Part shown: positions 58,036-64,000 of the stretch, one piece after another
Layout of the letters: every line of letters begins with the position of its first letter
How positions within the stretch are numbered: position 1 is the stretch's first letter
NCBI RefSeq assembly: GCF_001854405.1
Contig: NZ_CP017718.1
Location: forward strand, 1,612,001 to 1,676,000
Source of the DNA: Hyphomonas sp. Mor2
Lineage (GTDB): Bacteria > Pseudomonadota > Alphaproteobacteria > Caulobacterales > Hyphomonadaceae
Length of the DNA stretch: 64,000 bases
Direction: 5' to 3'
The notes under the pieces: model-generated
What the model saw: the letters and a program-made list of their open reading frames with translations, nothing else
What the model was told of the DNA's origin: nothing
Database searches by the model: none
Made by a program: the position numbers and the translations under genes

Positions 58036-59322
58036 ATGTTACTTGTATTTCGGGGCGCCGCTGCGGCCCTGGTGTGGGCGGTCGCAGCAAATGGTGCAAA
58101 TGCCGCGCCGTGTGGTGGGACCAACATCGGCGAAAGTTTTATCGAAAGTGGAACACCCCTGACGCTTGCTGCTGTGATCGGGGAAGTGCGCCGCGCCAGT
58201 CCAGCTGTTATCGCTGAAGCGCTCGAAGCTAACGCTCTCGGAGCGGATGCGGATCAAGCTGCTCGCTCATTGAATCCCAGCATCACGCTGGAACTAGAAA
58301 ACTTTTCCGGGAGTGGGGCACTCGCTGGTCTCGACCAAACGGAAACAACTGTTGCGGTCGAGCAGACGTTCAGACTTGGTGGGAAACGTGTTCTCGGCGA
58401 ACGCGCAGCGAGAGCTCGTCAAGCTCTAGCGACCGCGGAATGCACGGTGATTTTGCGCGAGGCCGAACTCCAGGCCGCACTCCTCTTCGTTGACCTTATG
58501 GCCGCTTACGAATTGCGCGAACTGGCGACTGAGAGTGCAGATTTGTCCGACAAACTTGCGATGACGGTTGCGCGTCGGGTTGATGCGGGAGCAGCGGCAC
58601 CACCTGAGCTCTCGCGTGCCAGAGCGGACTCTGCAACGCTGCGAGCAAGCGCGGCGGGAGTGCAAGCGGAGATCGACGCACGTCGCTTCGCGCTTGCTTC
58701 TCTTTGGGGAGACTCTGATCCACAGTTTGGGACACCGGTTTCAGAACAAATAACCCTGCCAGCCGGACCTGAAGACAGTGTTTCCGGAAACCCCAGACTA
58801 AACGCTGCCGATGCAGCCCAGCGCGCTCGAGATGCAGAAACTGCACTCGCGCGCAGCGCAGCCTTGCCCGATGTGACCGTTTCAGCAGGATTTCGGCGCT
58901 TCGAAGAAACCGGCGATGAAGCATTTGTCGCTGGGGTAAGTGTGCCGTTACCGCTCTTTGATCGCGGCAAAGATCAGGCCCGCGCCAGCTCATTTCGTGC
59001 GGATGCGGCATCGCTCAATCGGCGCGTCGTCGAGCAGCGACTCTTGTCCGAGCAGCGAAGCGCTGTCGCCGCTCGGCGCGCTGCCCAGGCTCGCCTCGAT
59101 ATACTTGTCAGAGACGTTCTTCCTGAAGCAGAAAGCGCTTATGCGTCGGCTGAGCGTGGTTACGAGGTCGGAAGGTTTGACCTTACCACAACCCTCAACG
59201 CTCGCGCGGTTCTCCTTGAGACGCAGCTCGCCGTCATCGAAGCAGAACGCGCGGTTCTTTCTGAAGATATTCGCCTTCGCGCCCTAATTGGCGCTGCCCC
59301 TTTTGATGGAGGTCTCCAATGA
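58036..59322 (+). CDS. czcC: CzcC-type outer membrane factor
   Basis: This 428-aa outer-membrane efflux protein has a signal peptide ending GANAA. OEP repeats are visible as SLNPSITLELENFSGSGAL, VEQTFRLGGKRVLGERAARA, GFRRFEETGDEAFVAGVSV and RGYEVGRFDLTTTLNARAVLLETQ. These resemble CzcC rather than CusC. It is first in the czcCBA operon and its stop overlaps czcB by ATGA. Confidence 0.9.
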   Translation: MLLVFRGAAAALVWAVAANGANAAPCGGTNIGESFIESGTPLTLAAVIGEVRRASPAVIAEALEANALGADADQAARSLNPSITLELENFSGSGALAGLDQTETTVAVEQTFRLGGKRVLGERAARARQALATAECTVILREAELQAALLFVDLMAAYELRELATESADLSDKLAMTVARRVDAGAAAPPELSRARADSATLRASAAGVQAEIDARRFALASLWGDSDPQFGTPVSEQITLPAGPEDSVSGNPRLNAADAAQRARDAETALARSAALPDVTVSAGFRRFEETGDEAFVAGVSVPLPLFDRGKDQARASSFRADAASLNRRVVEQRLLSEQRSAVAARRAAQARLDILVRDVLPEAESAYASAERGYEVGRFDLTTTLNARAVLLETQLAVIEAERAVLSEDIRLRALIGAAPFDGGLQ

Positions 59323-60680
59323 GACTGATTTTAACAACAATGTTTCTAGCTTGTGTGGGGTTGCCCCTTGCGGCCTGTGGAAACACCACGCCAACGGTTT
59401 CTGCGACTGAACATGATCACGAAGAACATGATCACGAAGAACATGATCACGAAGAACATGATCACGAAGAACATGATCACGAAGAACATGATCACGAAGA
59501 ACATGATCACGAAGAACATGATCATGAAGAGCATGACCACGATGAACGAGAAGAAAAAAGTTCGCGGGACGAACACGCTGGGCATGATCATGGAGACGAC
59601 GAACACTCGGATCATGTCGAGTTGAGTCCCGAGGCTGCGCGTGAAGCTGGGATTGTCGTTAGTGTTGCTGCAATGAACGCCGCCAATGAGACGCTTAGCT
59701 TGCCTGCAGAGCTGCGTTTTGATGCCGATCGAGTTGCCGCGATCTCTCCACTGGTCAGTGGTCGGATCGAAAAGCTGATAGGACGTGAAGGTGATACGAT
59801 ATCGCGCGGTGACACATTAGCAATTCTCGCCAGTCGTGAACTGGCAGACCTGAAAGCCGAGTACTTGTCGGCCGAAACTGCTGAAACGCTCGCTCGGCAG
59901 GCTCTAGCTCGTGAAGAAACTCTGTACGCAGAAAAAATCACTTCTGAAGCAGATCTACAAACGGCAACCGCCGCGCTCGCAGCGGCGCGCGCGCAGCGCG
60001 AAGGCGTTGAGAATAAGCTGCACGCCGTTGGTGTGAGCGATGCAGAGCTCTCGAAGCTTTCAGAGGCGCCGGACGGTTCTTTGGCGACAACTCGCATGCG
60101 CGCACCGATCGGCGGTGTGATTGCCCAACGAACCGCTATGCTTGGCGCTTCAGTGTCAGCTGATGACCCTGGCGCACCGGCGTTATTCACTATCGTAGAT
60201 GACAGTGTGCTTTGGGCCGATATCGCGGTTTACAAACAAGACATCTCTGCTGTGGAACCCGGTATCGCAGTAAGCTTGGTTTCAAATACCGGGGCAACAC
60301 TCGCGTCAGGCGAGGTTGCGCTAGTCCTTCCGTCTTTCGACGAAACGTCGAGAACAGCTACCGCAAGGATGATCGTTGATAATGCAGAACGTAGATTGAG
60401 GCCGGGTCAGTTTGTGACGGCGCAGATAATGACCGGAAACGGGGCGCTCTACGTTATGGTGCCAGCGGGGGCGATCGTTCAAGTTGAGGGGCGCTCGGTG
60501 GTCTTTGTGCCTACCGATGATGGGTTTGAGCCGAAACAAGTCACTGAAGGTCAACAGATCGGTGATCGAAAAGTCATCCGTTCTGGGCTCGCAGTGGGAG
60601 AACGGTACGTGAGCGAAGGCGCGTTTACACTGAAAGCTCAGCTCGAAAAAGACGCATTTGGCGATGGCCACGTTCATTAG
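59319..60680 (+). CDS. czcB: CzcB-type adaptor with extended EHDHE repeat
   Basis: This 453-aa periplasmic adaptor is a lipoprotein (lipobox LAAC, Cys20). Its N-terminal linker holds eight EHDHE units and a ninth variant (residues 31-75), then a second His-rich stretch (EHAGHDHGDDEHSDH). The adaptor domains follow: LSPEAAREAGIVV, SGRIEKLIGREGDTISRG, then a helical hairpin and the barrel (RMRAPIGGVIAQRTAMLGASV). The His/Asp/Glu arm should bind Zn, Co or Cd in the periplasm. It starts 4 nt inside czcC. Confidence 0.9.
   Translation: MRLILTTMFLACVGLPLAACGNTTPTVSATEHDHEEHDHEEHDHEEHDHEEHDHEEHDHEEHDHEEHDHEEHDHDEREEKSSRDEHAGHDHGDDEHSDHVELSPEAAREAGIVVSVAAMNAANETLSLPAELRFDADRVAAISPLVSGRIEKLIGREGDTISRGDTLAILASRELADLKAEYLSAETAETLARQALAREETLYAEKITSEADLQTATAALAAARAQREGVENKLHAVGVSDAELSKLSEAPDGSLATTRMRAPIGGVIAQRTAMLGASVSADDPGAPALFTIVDDSVLWADIAVYKQDISAVEPGIAVSLVSNTGATLASGEVALVLPSFDETSRTATARMIVDNAERRLRPGQFVTAQIMTGNGALYVMVPAGAIVQVEGRSVVFVPTDDGFEPKQVTEGQQIGDRKVIRSGLAVGERYVSEGAFTLKAQLEKDAFGDGHVH
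59409..59543 (+). repeat. 15-bp tandem repeat inside czcB
   Basis: The unit GAACATGATCACGAA occurs eight times in a row with almost no change, then once in altered form. Each unit codes EHDHE. Near-identity at synonymous positions points to recent expansion by slippage or recombination, which would change arm length without a frameshift. Confidence 0.9.
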
Positions 60681-60692
60681 GATACAACACTC

Positions 60693-63600
60693 ATGCAAAA
60701 TCTGATGTATCGTCTGGCCGGCGGCCGACTACTCGCTGCAATCGCAGCGCTCGCTCTTACAATTGGCGGATTATTCGCGTTTCGAGCGCTGCCCGTTGAC
60801 GCGTTTCCCGACCCCTCACCCTCGCTCGTACAGGTATTCACCGAAACCGAAGGACTCTCGCCGGAAGAAGTGGAACGCTACGTGACCTTTCCGGTCGAAA
60901 CTGCGATGTCCGGGCTACCAAGCGTTAAGGAAGTGCGTTCTGTCTCCAATTTCGGCCTTTCCATCGTGAACGTCTATTTCAAAGATGGTACGGATGTGTA
61001 CTTCGCACGCCAAGTCGTGGGCGAACGTCTGCCCGAAGCAAGTGATGGGATACCAGAAGGATTTGGTACGCCAAAAATGGGGCCGATTTCATCTGGACTC
61101 GGAATCATCATGTATTTTCGGCTAGTGGATGAGACCGGCGAGTATGATCTAACGCAACTTCGAGAAATTGCCGACTGGATGATCAAGTATCCGCTTCAAT
61201 CGGTCGAGGGCGTAACGGAAGTGCTCGCACTCGGCGGATTTGAGAAACAATATCAAGTCCGCCTCAATCCCGATCTATTGATCGCCTATGATCTACAGGT
61301 TGCCGATGTCATTGGTGCGCTGGAAAGCGCCAACCGAACAACCGGTGCTCAATTCATCGAAGTTGGCGCTGAGCAATATACAGTGCGCGGGGTTGGTCTT
61401 GCTCGTTCGATCGCTGATCTTGCAGAAACGCCCGTGAAAACCGTAGACGGTCGAACTGTTCGGGTAAGCGAACTTGGTGCTGTCGAGGTCGGAGGAGCGG
61501 CGCGTCAAGGTCTAGCAACGGCAAACGGCGAAGGCGAAACAGTCGCCGGGCTAGTTCTCAAACTTTACGGCACAAACACATCCGATGTTATTGAACGGGC
61601 GCATGCACGCTTCGACGAGATCAACGCCGCGCTGCCCGATGGGGTGCGCGCAGTGCCATATTATGATCAAGGAACACTCGTTGAACGCGCTGCTTCCACG
61701 GTGACCACTGCACTTTGGCAAGGCGCGTTGCTGGTTGCGGTTGTTGTATTCATCTTCCTCGGCGGCTGGCGACCCAGTTTGGTCGTCGTATTGTCGATTC
61801 CGTTCTCAGTTGGCTTTGCTTTTATCGCGATGAGCGCGCTTGGAGTTAGTGCAAATCTTATGTCTCTCGGAGGAGTTGCTATCGCAATCGGGATGATGGT
61901 CGATGGGGCTATCGTGATTGCAGAGAATGTAGATCGCAGATTCCGAGAGCGCCGAGAAGGTGAATCCAACAGGGAATCTGTTGCAATCGCGACCACAGAA
62001 GTGATCTCGCCTTTGATAGCGGCCGTCGCCGTGGTGATTATTGTCTTTCTGCCGCTGTTTTCGCTGCAGGGCGTAGAGGGCAAAACATTCAGGCCGCTTG
62101 CCGCTGCTGCTGCCCTCGCCATGACTGGGTCGCTCTTTTACGCAGTGCTGGTAGCTCCGGCGATGGCGTTTGGATTCATCAAACCCCTCAATCGAGATAT
62201 GGGCGATGACGGTGGCAAAATTGCTAGCTTTGTAAAACCACTCGCGGGCTATTTTGTGCGGACGCGCTTCGCTGCAATCGCGCTGGCGGTTGGATTGCTG
62301 GTCGTCGGAGGATTAGCCGGGTCTCGCCTTGGATCAGAATTCACGCCAGCGTTAGAAGAGGGCGATATTCTTTTGCGCGTCTCGATGGCGCCCTCGATAT
62401 CACTGACCGAAGCACGCGAGACCTCTACAAGAGTAGAGCGGCGTTTGCTTCGTTCATTTCCAGAAATTGAATCGGTTGTGAGCCGCATCGGACGGGGAGA
62501 GGTAGGTGCTCATGCCGACCCGGTAAATAGTATCGAGGCATTTGTGGCGCTCAAGCCAAGATCCGAATGGAGGAAAGGCCTTTCGCCGGACGATCTGCGA
62601 GCGGAACTCTCTGAAAATCTTGGAGCATTCCCTGGTATACAGGTGAACATTGGGCAGCCTATTTCAATGTCCGTCGATGAATTGCTCACGGGTACAAAAG
62701 CGCAACTTGCGGTAAAAATATTCGGGCCTGATGCAAATGTTCTTCTGTCAGGTTCGCAAAGCTTGCAGTCGATTCTTCAAAGCGTATCAGGCGCGAGCGA
62801 TGTGCAAGCCGACCAGATTACCGGAGCGCCACAGCTTATCGTGTCCGTGGACCGCGCCGCTCTAGGACGCTACGGGCTGACGGTCGAAGATGCGCTAGAC
62901 ACACTAAGTGCGGCAGTGGGGGGCGCGGAAGCTGGAGCGTTATTTGAAGGGGTTCGACAGTTTCCAGTTGTGGTCCGATTTGACGAGAACCGCCGCAACA
63001 GCCCCGAAGTGATCGGACGTTTGATTTTGAAGAGCGATAGTGGGGCGCAGGTGCCATTGTCTAGTGTGGCGGAGATCCGAGAAGTGATTGGTCCTCGTCA
63101 GATTACGCGAGAGAATGGTGAGCGATTTATCACTGTTCAACTAAATGTCCGGGGCCGTGATATTGGATCTTTCGTGTCTGATGCGCAAAGAGCGACAGAT
63201 GCAAGTCTCGATTTGCCGCCAGGCTACCGTGTGGAGTGGGGCGGTCAATTTGAGTTACAGCAACAGGCAAACGCGCGCTTCGCCGTCGTTATTCCGATAA
63301 CGCTGGGCATTGTTTTGCTAATCCTCCTTCTGGCGTTCGGTAGGGTGAAGTCTGCGGTTTTGATATTGCTGAACATTCCACTGGCTTTGACGGGTGGTGC
63401 GCTGGCGCTATGGCTCACGGGCTTACCAATTTCAGTACCTGCCACTGTGGGGTTCATCGCGTTGTTTGGTATCGCGCTTGGAAATGGAATGGTGCTTGTC
63501 AGTTTCATGGATGGTTTTGCTCGCCAAGGTCGTGATCGGGACGAGCTTGCCATTGAGGCTGCGGGATTGAGGGCTCGACCGGTATTGATGACAGCCATCA

Positions 63601-63800
63601 CGACAGCCCTCGGTTTGGCTCCCTTATTGTTCGCTACAGGAGTGGGTGCCGAAGTGCAGCGTCCGCTTGCGACCGTAGTGATGGGAGGACTCGTATCTTC
63701 GACGATACTCACCTTGCTTGTGCTTCCAGCTTTGCATTGCTGGTTTGCTCCGAACCAAGAACGCCATGCGTCTCCGATCAAACCTGTTCACGCAGAATAG
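60693..63800 (+). CDS. czcA: CzcA-type heavy-metal RND efflux pump
   Basis: This 1035-aa inner-membrane RND pump has twelve TM helices and two periplasmic loops. TM4 reads GMMVDGAIVIAENVDRRF, with Asp and Glu of the proton relay. The Met residues found at the metal path in the copper pump upstream are missing here (ADPVNSIEAFVAL in place of APLTMIE), so divalent ions are likelier than Cu(I). Other family segments are FPDPSPSLVQVFTETEGLSPEEVE and LPPGYRVEWGGQFE. It starts 12 nt after czcB and ends the operon. Confidence 0.92.
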   Translation: MQNLMYRLAGGRLLAAIAALALTIGGLFAFRALPVDAFPDPSPSLVQVFTETEGLSPEEVERYVTFPVETAMSGLPSVKEVRSVSNFGLSIVNVYFKDGTDVYFARQVVGERLPEASDGIPEGFGTPKMGPISSGLGIIMYFRLVDETGEYDLTQLREIADWMIKYPLQSVEGVTEVLALGGFEKQYQVRLNPDLLIAYDLQVADVIGALESANRTTGAQFIEVGAEQYTVRGVGLARSIADLAETPVKTVDGRTVRVSELGAVEVGGAARQGLATANGEGETVAGLVLKLYGTNTSDVIERAHARFDEINAALPDGVRAVPYYDQGTLVERAASTVTTALWQGALLVAVVVFIFLGGWRPSLVVVLSIPFSVGFAFIAMSALGVSANLMSLGGVAIAIGMMVDGAIVIAENVDRRFRERREGESNRESVAIATTEVISPLIAAVAVVIIVFLPLFSLQGVEGKTFRPLAAAAALAMTGSLFYAVLVAPAMAFGFIKPLNRDMGDDGGKIASFVKPLAGYFVRTRFAAIALAVGLLVVGGLAGSRLGSEFTPALEEGDILLRVSMAPSISLTEARETSTRVERRLLRSFPEIESVVSRIGRGEVGAHADPVNSIEAFVALKPRSEWRKGLSPDDLRAELSENLGAFPGIQVNIGQPISMSVDELLTGTKAQLAVKIFGPDANVLLSGSQSLQSILQSVSGASDVQADQITGAPQLIVSVDRAALGRYGLTVEDALDTLSAAVGGAEAGALFEGVRQFPVVVRFDENRRNSPEVIGRLILKSDSGAQVPLSSVAEIREVIGPRQITRENGERFITVQLNVRGRDIGSFVSDAQRATDASLDLPPGYRVEWGGQFELQQQANARFAVVIPITLGIVLLILLLAFGRVKSAVLILLNIPLALTGGALALWLTGLPISVPATVGFIALFGIALGNGMVLVSFMDGFARQGRDRDELAIEAAGLRARPVLMTAITTALGLAPLLFATGVGAEVQRPLATVVMGGLVSSTILTLLVLPALHCWFAPNQERHASPIKPVHAE

Positions 63801-63920
63801 CGTGAATGCGCACAAGCTAAATTCAACGGGAGAATAGTTCACACCCCATTCACTAGACAGTGAGGTAAGATACCGAAACTCCAAGAAAGGGTCGCCGTAA
63901 ATTGGAGCAAAACCAATGCT

Positions 63921-64000
63921 CTAGTATGCGGCCCATTTTGACTTTGTGCCAGCTTGGACTCGGACCGTGCGGCCCATGGTCATAATGTCGTCGAGTTGCA
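63921..64000 (-). CDS. possible 3' end of a gene beyond the window
   Basis: On the minus strand the last 80 bases read ...QLDDIMTMGRTVRVQAGTKSKWAAY and a TAG stop at 63923-63921. The composition looks like real protein, but only 25 codons are visible. It would converge on czcA. The 120 bases between the two ends show nothing clear. Confidence 0.3.
   Translation of the reverse strand, partial: QLDDIMTMGRTVRVQAGTKSKWAAY

Noticed and set aside
59346-59615. Minus-strand frame with repeated Phe/Val/Ile/Met blocks opposite czcB, which looks like a membrane protein.
   Set aside because: It is the antisense reading of the EHDHE repeat and has no ribosome site or context.
1-64000. CRISPR arrays, rRNA genes or complete tRNA genes.
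   Set aside because: No spaced direct-repeat array, rRNA-like segment or full cloverleaf was found by reading; only a short tRNA-Ser-like 3' end was noted.

Overview
The window looks like chromosomal DNA of a marine alphaproteobacterium, most likely from the Hyphomonadaceae/Maricaulales. This is inferred from the coding style, a very long TonB-dependent receptor beside an alginate lyase operon, and holdfast/EPS-like genes. No rRNA or complete tRNA was seen.

Region 1 (1-12166) is an alginate utilisation locus. A tight minus-strand operon runs PL6 lyase, PL17 exolyase, KdgF cupin, MFS uronate transporter, DehR-like reductase and KDG kinase (cut by the left edge), with ATGA overlaps at the first two junctions. 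The divergent plus strand carries a TonB-dependent receptor and then a FadR-type GntR regulator. Lyases cleave alginate, the receptor and MFS protein carry products inward, KdgF opens the unsaturated monomer, the reductase makes KDG and the kinase makes KDPG. A FadR-like palindrome lies between the divergent transcripts.

Region 2 (12167-26578) is an exopolysaccharide or holdfast-like Wzx/Wzy locus: outer-membrane export lipoprotein, GumC/Wzz-like protein, polymerase, three glycosyltransferases, a flippase, and a fused GT26 plus initiating sugar transferase. It is followed by a hybrid histidine kinase (PAS-PAS-HisKA-HATPase-REC-HPt) and an NtrC-type sigma54 activator. Three intergenic regions here carry pairs of an 11-bp palindrome of the form TGCAA-W-TTGCA about 20 bp apart.

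Region 3 (26579-39241) is a lower-GC accessory segment. It holds a 1737-aa TIR-domain membrane protein whose predicted topology places a very large Cys-containing C-terminal part in the periplasm, then many small secreted, lipoprotein or membrane genes. About ten copies of a GTCCGCTTT...AAAGCGGAC palindrome were found, all inside this segment.

Region 4 (39242 to about 44090) is a compact integrative element: P4-type tyrosine integrase, AlpA-like regulator, SF3/D5-type helicase and a zinc-ribbon protein, with no structural phage genes. A sequence like a tRNA-Ser 3' end lies beside the integrase. PepSY paralogues lie on both sides of the element.

Region 5 (44208-63800) is a heavy-metal island. 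It has a CsoR-controlled copper/silver part (CusCBA-F, CopC, CopD, YcnI, a glutaredoxin-MauE fusion) with three matching operator palindromes, a MerR-controlled part (CDF transporter and a His-tailed secreted protein) with two matching operators, and a CzcCBA-type divalent-cation efflux system whose adaptor has a 15-bp tandem repeat coding for EHDHE units. The last 80 bases may hold the 3' end of another minus-strand gene.
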